DNA of 64,000 bases from Odobenus rosmarus divergens. Taxonomy: Eukaryota; Chordata; Mammalia; Carnivora; Odobenidae. Position 1 is the stretch's first letter. Every line of letters begins with the position of its first letter. Position numbers and translations under genes: made by a program. Below the pieces are notes generated by a model. It made no database searches. It had not been told where the DNA came from and saw only the letters and a list, made by a program, of their open reading frames with translations. Shown here piece by piece: positions 24,893 through 37,429 of the stretch. Location of the stretch: NCBI RefSeq assembly GCF_000321225.1, contig NW_004451008.1:1217542-1281541 (forward strand), in the 5' to 3' direction.

Positions 24893-26194
24893 GGAATCCT
24901 TTTGATGTTGAGGATTTCAGAGCTGCTATTGTGTTGGTTTCTGCTCAGGGTCCAGAAGGAACCTCAGTACTGCCCTGGTGCTCCCTTGCGCTGGGAGCTC
25001 CCATCTTGGGATTGGCTTTGTGGTATTCCCTAGGAGTGGGGAGGAGAGAATAACATTGACCAGGTACCTGTTCTGCACCAGGCACCTCCAACATCTCATC
25101 TGTTGGTCATCGGACACGACTCATGTTTACTATGTGCTAGGCATGGGGGACTTAATGTTGCTAAGCAGGGCAGTATCTGCCGTTATGGACCTTAAGATCC
25201 AGTAGGGGAGAGAGACTGGAACCTGACCATTAGCAGTCAATGACATGAGTTTAAGGAATTGCCGGGGAAAAGTTATCAGAGCACATAACAGTGATGCTGG
25301 GGGATGTTGATATGGTAAACCTGCTCTATGAAGGAAAGTCTAAGATCTAAGGCCTGAGGACAAGTAGGACTTAGTTCACTTAATAGGTGGGGAGAAGCAC
25401 CTGAGTCAGAGATAATACCCCTCCAAAGCAAATATCCGCATTCCTGACTTACAGATGAGCCAACCAAGGCCCAGTGCTCTTCCGAAAGTCAAAATCAACC
25501 ACCCTGGTCCTAACTTTTTGGTTGGGAGGAGTATTAGAAACCACTGAAACCACACGGTAGGGCAGAAGTGGTCAAAACGACTTTGGCTACAGTTGGACAG
25601 AGAGTAGGAATCAGGCTGGAGTGGGGAAGGAATGAAGCCATAGGCCTAAGGTGGGCTGCAGACAGAAAACACCACCAGCTTGGTTGTGTGGCAGTCCTGG
25701 AAAGGCAGCCACATCACAGTGTCCACACCAATCTCAGATGGCCTAGCATTCTCTGTGAGACAGGCAGAGACATGTGGCATGACAAAAGGAGGGGTCCAAC
25801 AGCAGGAGATATTTGGATGATGCCAGTAGCAGGTCTCCTCTCCTTAGCCTGGAGTCAGGGATGGGATCCCAGACTCTAGGAAAAGCAAAACAAATGCCCT
25901 GCTCATCTGGGCTGGACAAGCCCCGAAGTGCAGCTTCCTCATGGAACAAGGTAACACCACATCTGGACAGCCAGCCAGGGCTCAGAGGTGAGAGTAAAAT
26001 GGGAGGTCAAAGCCAGGGTGGCACCATAGGACTTGATGCTGGGGTCCAGAGCTTCGGCCTGAAGACAGGGTCAGTGTTGGAGGCTATGGGCAGGCTTACG
26101 TGAGGATGGGACTCAGGTAGTTCCAGGTGTGGAGGGAGCAGGCATGCAGAGATGAGAGGCAGGTGGGGCTCGACTGTCCATTCAAATGGTTCTC
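24893..26194. other. Gene-free DNA
   Basis: A piece resembling the ancient dispersed repeat near 25115-25290 (TTTACTATGTGCTAGGCATG). Otherwise unique. Confidence 0.5.
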
Positions 26195-26330
26195 AGCGGT
26201 TATGAGATTCTCATCTCCTCTGAGAATTTACTTCAATATCTCTGGTGTTGTATGTGGGCACCTGCATTTTTAAGAAGCTTCATAGGCAACTCTAGTGTAC
26301 ATTTCCGGTCAAGAATCACTGATTTAGACC
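26195..26330 (+). mobile_element. MER5-type fragment
   Basis: CACCTGCATTTTTAAGAAGC followed by a TCAAGAATCACTG end, as in MER5 3' ends. Confidence 0.5.
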
Positions 26331-26334
26331 AATC

Positions 26335-26450
26335 CCTTCAGTTTTTCAGATGAAGAAACTGAAGCCTAGCCAGAAGAAGTGACTTGCTCAAGGTCATACA
26401 ACACACTAGCAGAAACAGGACTTAAACCCTGCTTTCTTTATCCACAGTCC
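26335..26450 (-). mobile_element. MIR fragment
   Basis: TTTTTCAGATGAAGAAACTG and TTGCTCAAGGTCATACAAC. Confidence 0.75.
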
Positions 26451-26489
26451 AACGTACCTAAATGTTCAGGTTAGCCATTGACATCACCA

Positions 26490-26650
26490 GCAGTCACAAC
26501 AGCTCCTTACATGCACACTCCTAAACCTCTGGTTTCATCTGATCTTCACCGTCAGGGATTATTTATGCCCCAGGTAACAGATAAGCAAACAGAGGCTGTG
26601 AGACATGAAACAGTTCGCTTGCTCAAGGCCCTGTGGTGGGGCTGGGACAA
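26490..26650 (-). mobile_element. Second MIR fragment, head to tail with the previous
   Basis: CAGGTAACAGATAAGCAAAC and CTTGCTCAAGGCCCTGTGG. Diverged. Confidence 0.55.
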
Positions 26651-26759
26651 AAAATATTCTTCTTTCCCAGTCCTGAGATCTTTCTCCTGCTTCAGATTCT
26701 AAAAGTCGGCTTTTCTCCCAAGAGGCAAGACCTGACCCTTCTCAACCTGGACAGTCTAA

Positions 26760-27180
26760 TGGCCTTCAATCCATTTCCTGTACACGTCGCCAGCAAGCCC
26801 CTAATGGAGTGATGCAATAAGGCTAAAGGGGAGCCTGGTAATTAGCGGCCTCGAGGCCTAAGTGACATTTGGACAACTGGACAGCTGGCTGCAGTGCATT
26901 TGGCACCCCAAGGGTTCTAGCTACCGGCGCGAAAGTGCCAAGTACATCAAACTCAAGTGTCACCAAGGTCTGAGCTCAGCTGCTCCCTTAGCATTTACAA
27001 ATGTCCTGCCCACAGTCGGCCCCTCGAATCCTCCCTGGGCCATTTTCAGGCACAGATGAGCTGAGGTTACATGCAGCTGATCCCAGACCTGCTGGTTAAT
27101 TATCTTGGCCTGTAATTAGTGTTTCTTATTCCTCGCTCCTTGCCAACTTCCGCAGTTAATGTATCATTTCTCTCTGCAGA
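26760..27180. promoter_or_regulatory. Candidate conserved regulatory element with TAATTA sites and E-boxes
   Basis: Repeat-free. It holds GGTAATTAGCGG, GGTTAATTATC and CTGTAATTAGTG (homeodomain type), several CAGCTG/CAGCTGG words and CpGs kept in an otherwise CpG-poor region (GGCGCG at 26926). Inference only. Confidence 0.4.
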
Positions 27181-27424
27181 TTCCCCTTTGGGAGGGCTCC
27201 AAAGCCATGGAATGAACATTTCCGGTGGTGGCAGCCTTTCGGAGATGCTCTGTCTGCTGACTCTGCCATCACTCCTGGCATCATCCCTGATCCCTTTCTC
27301 TTCCTCACAGTCTCTACCAGTCACCAGCTCTTCTGGTCCTTCCTGAACATTTCCCGGCCATGTCTTGTCTGTGCATCTTCGTGCATTCTGATTTGCTCGG
27401 GCCTCATCATCTCTCATTTGGACT

Positions 27425-27690
27425 TCGGCAGTATGCTCTTAATGGGCTTCCTGCCTGGTCCTGCAAATCTCTCCTATACCATATAGGCAGAATAAGCTTT
27501 CTAAATTGTCCATCAGGCTGAGTTACTCTCCTATCTAGAGTGCGACCTTTTGAGTTTGGCATATAATGCCCTGTGCAATGTGGTCTGCTTATTTTTCAAT
27601 CCTCTCTCACACATGGTTTTTAACCCTTACTAATTCAGAACTGCTGTAATTCTCTCTCCTCCCTCCCCTGCACATCCCAACACATATGTA
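27425..27690 (+). mobile_element. L2-like LINE fragment
   Basis: GGCATATAATGCCCTGTGCA and AATCCTCTCTCACACATG recall the L2 3' region. Diverged. Confidence 0.5.
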
Positions 27691-28860
27691 CGTATGTGCA
27701 CATGCACACACATGTGGGAACCACCCATCCACACTGCTCCATGACCAGGAGGACAGAAGATGGGGCAGGAAAGGAGTCTGATGGATGTGGGTGCACTGTA
27801 AGAACCATCACGAGGAAAGAGAGAAGAGATTCATTCTATGTGGCTCTGGGAGATTGGACTAGAAGCTGAAAATTCATTTTGATGTACAAAATAATCATCC
27901 AACTGTTGATATTGTTTGAACATGGAGGGGGGCTCCCTCGGGGAAATAGTGAGTATGCGACCTGGAGGATACAGGCAGAAGCTGTCTGTCCGAGATGCTG
28001 TCAGTGCAGCTCCTGCTCTGGGCACGGTCTGGGAGTCTTTGACCCTCAGATGGCATTCTAATCCCAAGACTCTGTTAACCTCTGATACAAAATCCATATC
28101 AAGTTTTGCTGTTTCCACAGAAGACTTTCCTGTTTGGGAAAATCTCTCACCTCTCTGCACATTTGTGCCTGACTTCCTACATACACACACACATACACTT
28201 TGCATACATCCCCACATGGACAATCTCTATCTAGGGCACATGGGAATTTTACCACACCCTGCCTCAGATTGCTTCGAATATCTGGTGGAGGCACATCCTA
28301 CACTCATGCAACTGTGCAAGCTGAGGGGCAAGAAGAGCAGGAAAGTAATTTGAATAATGTGGGCATGCCACCTGGACTCCCACTTGATACACAGGGGCCC
28401 CATGCCGGGCTGAGTGTGGTGGTTGGCGAGAGCCTCCACTCCCTCACTGCATCTCATTCCCTGTGTGCTGCTCAGGGGTGTAAGGAACCTCAGTGATATG
28501 GCTGCTAGCACAAGCTACTTCATCTGAGGCATCACCAGAAAGCAGATGTCGGTTCTGGCCCAGAAAGGCTGACCAGTGGTGGTGGACTCAATGAGAAACA
28601 TTAAGCTGGGTCCCATTGTGGGGCTTCCTGAGGGAGTTTAGAGGGAAATTTGGGTGCGGTTTGATTTTCCCTCAGAAGTTGACTTGGGAGGGTGTGCAGG
28701 TACAACTCCACTGTGTCAGACCTCTTACCACCTCCAGTGCAGACCACGGGATGGGAAGGCACCAGGACTTCTACTCTTATCCTCCACAGAACTCTGAGGA
28801 AGCATGGTGCTAGACTCCCAGCATCTCCGGAATTAGATACTGAGTAATTGTTTAGAAAAA
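27691..28860. other. Gene-free unique DNA
   Basis: Short CA tract near 28183-28198. Overlapping open frames on both strands (27831-28223, 27916-28353) have no splice or family support. Confidence 0.55.
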
Positions 28861-28871
28861 AAGCTACTTTT

Positions 28872-29066
28872 GGGGCGCCTGGGTGGCTCAGTTGGTTAGG
28901 CATCTGCCTCTTGGTTTCCACTCAGGTCATGATCTCAGGGCCATGAGATTGAGCCCTGCATTGGGCTCCACGCTCAGGACAGAGTCTGCTTGTCCCTCTC
29001 CCTCATCCTCTCTCCCTCCACTATATAAATAAATAAAATCTTAAAGAAAAAACAAGGAAAGAAAAC
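28872..29066 (+). mobile_element. Can-SINE, somewhat diverged
   Basis: Head GGGCGCCTGGGTGGCTCAGT, tail ATATAAATAAATAAAATC. AAGCTACTTT at 28861-28870 and 29067-29076. Confidence 0.93.
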
Positions 29067-29104
29067 AAGCTACTTTAGTCTTTCAGGATCAGTGTGGTAG
29101 AAAA

Positions 29105-29210
29105 AACGTTAGTCCAGTGGTTAACAGCCCCAGTTATAGTCCCTTACCAGTTTTGTGACTTTAGGTAAATCTCTTTCTTCTGGGGGCTCAGTCTCTTTAA
29201 TCTGTGTGTT
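29105..29210 (+). mobile_element. MIR fragment
   Basis: CAGTGGTTAACAGCCCCAGT and TTTTGTGACTTTAGGTAAAT. Confidence 0.65.
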
Positions 29211-29294
29211 GGGGGTGGGGAGGGGAGAAGGAATAAATGATCTCCATTCTTCCTTCCAATGTGAATATGCTAGAATGCTCTGATTTTTCTATTT

Positions 29295-29486
29295 CAGAGG
29301 TCAGCGAACTTTTTCTGTAAAGGGCCACATATTTTCGGGTCTGCATACCTCATGGTCTCTGTAGCACCTACTCAGCATTGGCATTATCACATGAGAGTAG
29401 CAATGGATTAATGAGATTGACTTCATTTCAATAATACATTATATACTAAAACAGGTAGCAAGCTGAATTTGGTTTGCTGACCCCTG
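29295..29486 (+). mobile_element. Non-autonomous hAT (Charlie-type) DNA transposon
   Basis: Terminal inverted repeats CAGAGGTCAGCGAAC and GTTTGCTGACCCCTG differ at two bases. The inside has CTTTTTCTGTAAAGGGCCAC. No clear 8-bp target duplication. Subfamily not assigned. Confidence 0.8.
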
Positions 29487-29999
29487 CTTTGTTGACTCTT
29501 GTTCTAGTCTATTCTACTTTCCACACAATAGGACTGTCTTCTTTGGTCTGAAGTGAGTGGTGGGATTCTATTCTGTTCCACTAAGTTGACTATATCATGA
29601 AGGGACTTTCCCAAGTATCCTTCTTCCACCTCTGCCCGAGTCAAGTGGTTCCAGCTTATGTAAGTCTTTCCTTAAATCACCTCGGAGTTCTCTTGAATTC
29701 AGAACCAAGAACCATATGGTAAAGAAAATAATGGGAGTTGGCCATTTTCACTCTTTCAAATAAGTCTAGGTTTTCAAGATTTCCCAAACCACTATGATGA
29801 GTGGAAAATTTAGTGAATAACAGAGTTATTGAATCTTTCCAATAACAAGATCTAGAGAGACTATCTCAAGAGCTAGACACATTGGTCTCCTCAACTTGGC
29901 ATCCCATATCCTCTTGATTTAGCATCAGTGGCTTTTACGCATCCTCCTATAACCATCACCAGCTATTGTATCAATTTTATCACTTCTAAGCTGTGTGAT

Positions 30000-30115
30000 T
30001 TAAGAAATTACTCAATCTCTTTGTGCCCCAGTTTTCTCAATTGAATGAAATAATCTGTTTAAAGAGCTTTGCACAGCACCTGGCATACAGTAAGCACTTG
30101 TTAAATACTAAGCAT
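30000..30115 (+). mobile_element. MIR fragment
   Basis: TTTGTGCCCCAGTTTTCTCA and CACCTGGCATACAGTAAGCA. Confidence 0.75.
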
Positions 30116-30139
30116 CAGCTTCTTTCATGTGAATATTCT

Positions 30140-30480
30140 CCATACTTACCTGTCTCTGGGCCTTCCCTAGGGCCTTCATCCTCACACATCTCTATTCTTT
30201 CCCATTCCTCAAGATTGAGCTCAAATACTGATTGACCAGGAAATGTTTCATAATCTTCCTGGTAAGAAGTAACCTTCTCATGTCCCACTAAACCCCTCAA
30301 CTGAACCTCCTACTTACCATGGTTATTCTCTACTCTGTCATGGTTTGTTGGCACTTGTCACCATAAACATGTTAGGGACAGAAGACATCACCAGTTCTTT
30401 TCTGGATTCTCTCCATGGTACTGAGCCCTGTGCCTCAGCACACAAAGGATTCTTTTTTAGTGTTGGTTGAATTAATGAAT
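30140..30480 (+). mobile_element. L2-like LINE 3' end
   Basis: CAAGATTGAGCTCAAATACT and GTGTTGGTTGAATTAATGAA fit an L2 3' end. Confidence 0.55.
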
Positions 30481-32137
30481 TAAGCAAATCGTGAAAAGCC
30501 TCACTAGCCAAATTTGTCTTTCCCTTTCATTCTGCGTTCTGTATTTAGTTTCACAAGGATGGGGTCTCCTGTCAGTTTCCAGTGGAAACCTAACAAGCCT
30601 CATTAGTTTTCAGAATATATTGGATATGATAACTGACAGAGATGTGATTCTTGCTCAGGTTCGTTTGAGGATGGGTGGATGGTTTTTCTTGATAAGTTGC
30701 AGATATGAATTCATCCATTTATACCACATCTCAGTATAGACTGGAGACTTGGAGTATGGGCCTCGGAGACAGCAGAAGCGGGTGTGCTTGAAGCCTAGAA
30801 CTCAAGAGAAAATTTGTCAAATTTTGCTAATTAAGTCTGGGGTCCCTCTCTCCCTCAGCCTGTCAGGATGATGATGATGGGCTGCAGCTAGCTATTTTAC
30901 TAGAGAATTCCCTTTGTAATATCTTTTCCCTGTCATTAGTGAAAGAGAAGTCTGTGTGCATTAGCCACATATTGAGGCCATACTTTACCCCAATTTAGAA
31001 TATAAATTTGCTCCTACTTGACTTCCAATTTATGGAGTTGAGTTTAACTTCAGGGAAATTTTGGTTCCCAGGCCTGTGACACTTCCAAGTGCTGGATGAA
31101 TCACAGACTTTTAGAAAATTGAAAAGGGACTTGGAGATTAATGATTCTAATGTCCAATGCATCCATCTCTCCAAATATCTCTAAGAGAAGTACTTGCTCA
31201 TGAATTTGCCTCACGAATGCACCCAGTGACAAGGAGTTTCATTGCTGTGTGAGACAGTCCATTTCTTTTTTATTATAACTCCAGTTCTTATTGCTATTAA
31301 TAGTATAACATCAGCTTGCATTTTTGTAATGATATACTTGTAAGAGAGTATCTTCACATTCTTAATGTTTGCTTTTCACAGGGTTGCTGGGAAAAGGTGT
31401 GGGCCCATTCGGTCAGCAATCTTCACTGATGAGGAATGTAAGCCTGGCTCGCTGCAAGCTGTGAACCCTGACTTCACACGTGAGGTGACTGCCACCATGC
31501 CAGGAGTCCCCTTTTAGAAAACAACAGTTATTTTTACCTTCCAAACTATAAAGATCAGAGTATATTTTCTCAAAGTGTAGAGGGGAAAGGAAAGACTCTA
31601 ACTTTATGTTTGGAACTCAAATGTCTGTCTCAGTACTCCTTTGAGAAGGCTTCACCATGTGGCCAGAGTTGAGAGAAGAAAGGAAGCCTGGAAGAGGTTC
31701 CACCTGCCCAACTGGCCCCTCAGTTACCATGGAGATGACTCAGGCAACCACCTGGGACGTGCTTGCAGCTTGGATCTCAGACAGCCCAGAGCAAAGCCCA
31801 GGAGCCACCAGCCTTGTAGTCAGGGTGGTGTTCTCGGCTCCAGAACAGGCTCGGCTCTGTGGCACCAGCAGTCCTGGGTGAGCCAGGCCTGCCTAGGGGC
31901 TCTCCTCTTTTCCAGGGCCCTGTTTTCCCTCTCATGAACCAGGATAAGTTCGTGAACCCAGTGGCCTTCCCCTCCCTTAATTCAGGAATCCTAGCCTGTC
32001 TACCTATTGCTGAGGATCTACCTGGAGAGGGTCTAACGCTTTCAAGGCCCCAACACCCAGCCTCATTAGTGTTGAGGGAACTTACACTGGCTGATGGTGT
32101 TGACAGTCTAGGCTGTGTTCACAAGAACGAAAATACA

Positions 32138-32328
32138 GGGGCATGTGGTGGCTCAGTCAGTTAAGTGTCTGCCTTCGGCTCAGGTCATGATCCCGGGGTC
32201 CTGGGATCAAGCCCTGCATCGGGCTCCCTGCTCAGTGGAGAGCCTGCTTCTCCCCCTCCCTCTGCCTTTCCCCTCCACTTGTGCTCTCTTTCTCAAATAA
32301 ATAAATAAAATCTTTAAAAATGTGAAAA
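32138..32328 (+). mobile_element. Can-SINE
   Basis: Head GGGGCATGTGGTGGCTCAGT, tail AAATAAATAAATAAAATC. Similar flanks ACAAGAACGAAAATACA and AAAAGAATGAAAACACA suggest a target duplication. Confidence 0.92.
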
Positions 32329-32343
32329 AAAAGAATGAAAACA

Positions 32344-32364
32344 CATCATCATCATCATCATCAT
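32344..32364 (+). repeat. (ATC)7 microsatellite
   Basis: Seven ATC units without interruption, just past a SINE tail. Confidence 0.95.
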
Positions 32365-32459
32365 GATGCTGGGAATTTGAGAGAATGAGAAGCCTAATGG
32401 GAAAGCTATAACATTGACACATAAAAGTAAAACAGAGCCCATTTAAATAGAATGGAGGA

Positions 32460-32630
32460 GGGCACCTGAGTAGCTCAGTTGGTTAAGCAGCTGCCTTTGG
32501 CTCAGGTCATGATCCTGGGGTCCTGGGATGGAGCCCCGCATAGGGCTCTCTGTTCAGCGGGAAGCCTGCTTCTCCCTCTCTGATTCCCCCTGCTTGTGTT
32601 CCCTCTCTCACTGTGTCTTTCTCTGTCAAA

Positions 32631-32665
<35 letters not shown>
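32460..32665 (+). mobile_element. Can-SINE with expanded AAAT tail
   Basis: Head GGGCACCTGAGTAGCTCAGT. The tail is a (TAAA) array of about 40 bp (32627-32666), longer than in any other copy here. AGAATGGAG occurs on both sides. Confidence 0.93.
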
Positions 32666-32689
32666 AGAATGGAGAAAAGAGAGAACAAG

Positions 32690-34040
32690 AAAGAGAACAC
32701 TCTGACACAAATTTTCAATGAGATTCAAGATGTTACAAAAGAAATAATAAGAAATAACAACAATAATAAAAAAAGCCCTCAAAAATTAGGAGAAATAATT
32801 TTTTAAAAATTCCTAAAATTAAAATTCTACAGAAGGAGTGAAAATATATGGAGGACTGAAAACTGGATTATTAATCTAAGAAATAGACCTAAAAATACAG
32901 TCCAGAATATAGCCCCCCCAAAAAAGATAAATCAATGAAAAATTTTAATGCAAATAAAAGAGAAATGGAGGATGGACTCAGGAAGTAAAATTGACAAAGA
33001 CAATCAGCTCTAGAAGAGGAAAAGGAAAGAATGGAGAAACAATAAAACTTTAAAAATGTAATTTCTTGGAGCTGAATAAAGAAATACTTTTGGATTTAAA
33101 GTCACAGAATTATATACATAATTAATAAAAATAATACAAACAAACATTTTGTGGTAAAGTTTTAATTTCCAGAAATAGAAAGTACATTTTACAAGTTTTT
33201 AAAAAGAGAGAAGAGGTTACTTACAAGGGGAAAGAATGATTTTGACATTCATGTTCATATCTGCAACAGTGGGAGCTGGTAGAATTGGGAAGTATTTGAA
33301 GAATATCAGTGGCAAAGCAAAACAGTGACTCCTTTGGTGTTCCAATCAAGGGCTGCAAGGGCTCAGAAGAGTATGCACGCATGAACATCTTATGAAGGAC
33401 TTGAAGAAATATGCCTTCTAAATTAAAATTTAATCAGGAATAAGAGATCAGATTGGGGGAAATAAAATGTATTAAAAAAATACTGATTTTCACTAAATCC
33501 AGTAAATGTCTTTCTCTCTCTCTCTTTTTTTAAAGATTTTATTTATTTATTTGAGACACAGAAAGAGAGCATGAGCAAGGGAAGGGGCTGAGGGAGGGAG
33601 AGAGGCAGCTTTCCTGATGAGCACGGAGCCCGATACTGGGCTCGATCCCAGGACCCTGAGATCATGACCTGAGCCAAAGGCAGATACTTAACTGACAGAG
33701 CCACCCAGGCACCCCCAGTAAATCTCATTTTTAAATATAAATTAAGTTTTTTAAATTAGAAGAAATAAATATTTTCACAACTCAGAGTAAAACTTCCAAT
33801 CATGTTAACAGTCAGAATGAAGATAGAGTGAGGGAAAACACACTAATTATCTCTTCTTGAGGGAATATAAGCACAATTAGTATCAAAATTTTTTAAAAAT
33901 TTGCCAATTGAATAGGTTAAAATAAGCAATCCCTGGGAATCTGGCTTTGAATAAATGGAGAAAATAAAAATATAAAGCATTAAGAATGCAAAAACTTAAC
34001 TACATGAAAAATCTAAGTGAAATACGTAATTCTTCAGGAA
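32690..34040. other. A-rich gene-free stretch, possibly old LINE, with one SINE
   Basis: Very AT-rich sequence with many A-runs and no open frame of note. Style and words around 32980-33060 suggest a decayed L1/HAL1-like element, but I cannot place it with confidence. A Can-SINE lies at 33525-33714. Confidence 0.3.
33525..33714 (-). mobile_element. Can-SINE
   Basis: Reversed tail TTTTAAAGATTTTATTTATT, reversed head CCACCCAGGCACCC. CCAGTAAAT occurs on both sides. Confidence 0.92.
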
Positions 34041-34417
34041 AATTGAAATAACCACAATTGACTCAGGGCAAGGCTCTCTGGCCCTCCCCACCTTGTATGT
34101 ATGGGCGTAGGGGCATCAGTGGGAGAAGCCTTTGGTCCAGTACCTTCCAGGGACTGGCAAGTTCAGTTCAGGAGGACACTGTTTTGACTGCAGAGCTTGC
34201 CATGTTCTTCGGGCCAGTTTTGCCAGTACTATGGGGTCTACTATATTTTCATTCCCATTTAGGCCCAGTGTTTATTTTTCAATGTGTTCTGAATACGAGT
34301 GGAAAGACGTGTGGGTAATTGGCTTTCTAACGTATTCCAGAGTATAAACAGAAAGAATATTTTCCCAAATCTTTTTATGAGGCTGGCACAGACCCGACAC
34401 CACGACTTAATAGAGCA

Positions 34418-34449
34418 AACACACGCGCACACACACACACACACACACA
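34418..34449 (+). repeat. (CA)n microsatellite
   Basis: ACACACGCGCACACACAC followed by further AC units. Likely length-variable. Confidence 0.95.
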
Positions 34450-34816
34450 AATACGGACAATTCTAATTTATGAATGTTATATTCATTTTGTCAAATATAC
34501 TTAAGGGAAAAAAATGGAGCTTACTTGTTCGCGTCACTTACAGACATGAGAGTATGTCTTTTGGCATGCTGAAAATAAGCATGTCAAGTTTCCTTTGTGC
34601 CGATTTCCTTCCCAAGCATGCTTTCACCTGGCTGTGGCAAGGTGCTCCCTGGCAGGTACACGCCGACATTCTCTCAGCTGGGAACTGCAGCAAAGTAAGA
34701 GCATCTCTGTACTGAGGATTCCAATACAAGTCCCAAGCAGGGGACTCACTGGTCCCACGTGGCTCCCATTCCCATTATTGAATAAGCATGCACTGTGGCA
34801 GATCTGGCGCTGCAGC

Positions 34817-34870
34817 GGGCCCGGGGGTGGGGGGGAGGCAGGTGGGGGTGGGGTGGGTGTGTGGGGGGGT
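34817..34870 (+). other. G-rich tract, potential G-quadruplex
   Basis: Within 54 bases there are at least six runs of three or more G (for example GGGGGTGGGGGGG, GGGGGTGGGG, GGGGGGG) with short loops. It is not part of a SINE. The base content alone meets the usual G4 pattern. Confidence 0.75.
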
Positions 34871-37429
34871 TTGACATGCCCACTCGCAGAACAGCAGCAG
34901 AGGTGGCCTAACCTAAACCTCATGGGCTTAGAATGAGGAAGTGGTAATTGTCTAGATGAAAATAATGTCTTTTATGAAGAGAAAGGAGAATGGATTCTGG
35001 ATAGACTAAACAAATATAAGTCAGACATACCCAGACAGCAGACAAACAAACAAAAAACCCCCAGAACAGCAGCGTCTAATGTAAGGTTGGTTATAAAAAT
35101 CTTAGCAAATCAAATGCAGCTGTATATTCAAGGAATAGTATACTACTAATATGTAGAGTATTCCAGGTGTGCGAGGATGGCTTTGTATGACGAAGTCCAT
35201 GAATGCAAATCAGAACAGTAATTATTTAAAAAGAAATATATATGTAGGGGTGAGGCATTGGACCTGATTCAGCATCTATTTCCAGTTGGCTCATTCCTCC
35301 AACAAGTATTTCTTGAGCACCAGCTACGTGCTAAGCACTTTTCTAGTCACTGGATATTGGGTGAACAAAATGGGCAAACCCCCCTGCCTCATGGTGGTTA
35401 CATATGAGTGATTAAAACTCTACGCTGAATAGTAAGAATGTGAATCATCCTAAATATGGTAAAAAAAGTATCTTTCAGATGCTAACAGCAAACTTTCTAT
35501 TAAATATTGAAGCACTAAAGATCTTCACATCCTAGAGTTCTTATTTTATTTATCTTTTAGGGAACAATTTTAATAAGGTTCCTGAGAAGTGTAGATATAT
35601 GTACTATCCGAGTTCTCGCTTGTTAAGAATACCTTTTTACCCCCTTGCAAGTGAAAATAACTTGATATATTTTTCCAGCCTTGAATATTTTCCCTTTAAA
35701 CTCTCAAAATGTTGCTTCTTTTTCTTCTGGCATTTAATATTAATAAGAAATCCTCTGAAGCCAAACTGATTTCTGTTTCTTCCCAGTCTTGCCTCAATAC
35801 CTGCAGGTTTTGGGTGGTTTTTTTTTTCTTCCTCTGATATGAAAAAAAAAACACCTTCCAGAATATGTATATGCGTAGGACTCTTAATTAATGATGCTCT
35901 TTATGAAATCCTTTCAAACTGAAACATACATCTTTCTTTGACTCAAGCAATATTTCTTCTTCTTTTTCTTATTTCTCCTCAACTTGCAATTTTCTCTTTC
36001 CAGGCTTTATTTTATACCTACATGGGATCTTCTGGATGTGTTCCCTATATCTTTATTTTTCTTCAATTGCTCACCTCCTTCTGCCTTTCCTTTGATTGCG
36101 GGAGCACTTTCAAACATGCCCTCTCCTGCTTTGGTTTTCCTTGGTATCCAGAGCCCTGTGTTTGCTTGTACTTTACTGTTGGTTTTCTTTGCTGTCAAAT
36201 AGTCCTTCCTTTATAAAACTGCATGACTTTGCTAGACAAAATATCTATTTGAACATTCTCAGGATACAAATTAAATATTCCCTCTTTTCCCTAGCAACTT
36301 TATTTACTAGAAAGATGTTGCTTTGATTCTCCAAGTCTGTGTTTTTCCAATGTCAGGTGTTGAGCCTGAATCTCTCAAGAATTATTTGTTGACCTTTTAG
36401 ACATTTAGGTGTAGACAAAGAGAGACTGAAGAAGTTTAGGTTTAGGGGAGTTTTTCTTTGCTAGTTCTGCATTCCTAAAGCCTGGAAAAGAGACACAGGG
36501 CCAGAGGCAGTGATGATGGTCTGGATCTCTGCATTCTTTGCCCGGGCTCTTTTCCCTGTGTTTGTGTGATCTGGAAGTTAGCTGGGATAGTGGCCTCATT
36601 CACCCACCTTCAGGGTTCCCTGGCACCAGGCTCATATGTCCTTGGACTTGCTCCAATGTACCAGTATAGCCTTCATGTTGCAAGAACCAGGAAACTTAAT
36701 TCAAACAGGTTCAGACAATAAAAGGGAATAACATGCTCAGTTAACTGAGATAAGGTGAACTCTTCAAGAGTGTTTTGCCACAGTCCAGTGATGTCGTCAA
36801 AAACCAAGTTTCTCTTGATCTCCTTTCTCTGCCTCTAAAGTGTCAACCTCACTCTGAGACTGAACTTCCTCAAAGAGACAGAGGAGCTGCAGTAAGACCC
36901 AGAGATCCTATCTGCACCCCACATGACCTTGCAGGAGAAGAAGCTCACTGACTCAGAATGGGCACCTGAAATTCTTGTAACTGTTGAAGGGAAATGCACT
37001 TTCACCGATAGGTTTAGACCAGACCTGGCCCTCCTCCTACCCCCAGGGCTCGGATAGGGTCCATTCCTACTATTCCTTGCCCCACCATACCACAGCATTA
37101 AACGGGTGATGGGGCATCACCCATAATATATTCAGGTTTTAAATGTCCCTTTTATTGTGTCCTCAGAGTTGGAGACAAGTTCTGGAAGTGGTCTAAATAC
37201 TGCAAGGATACATTTACTTAGCCATGTGAGTCTATTATATTAATCACCCAGTTTATGAAAATTGCGAGTGGGAGCGAGAGTTTGGGGAAACCCCTTAGCC
37301 ATTATTTTGGTTTTATTCCTCTTGGATATTCCATGAATCCAAAAATCAATGAGAGGGGAGCAAAGAGACTAGACTAGAAGAATTTCATGGAATAATACTA
37401 AATTTTGATATTAAAATATGGAGGTTTGG
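34871..37429. other. Gene-free DNA
   Basis: L2/MIR-tail-like words at 35295-35400 (GCACCAGCTACGTGCTAAGC). T-rich at 35690-36110. No exon found. Confidence 0.55.

Larger units (their letters stand above)
29487..32120. other. Gene-free DNA
   Basis: MIR at 30000, L2-like at 30140-30480. The rest is unique without exon features. Confidence 0.55.

Noticed and set aside
25568..26103. Overlapping 96-103-residue open frames
   Set aside because: They lie in different frames without splice sites, domain likeness or start context.
34624..34923. Proline-rich open frame on the - strand
   Set aside because: It is the complement of the G-rich tract. Composition alone explains it.
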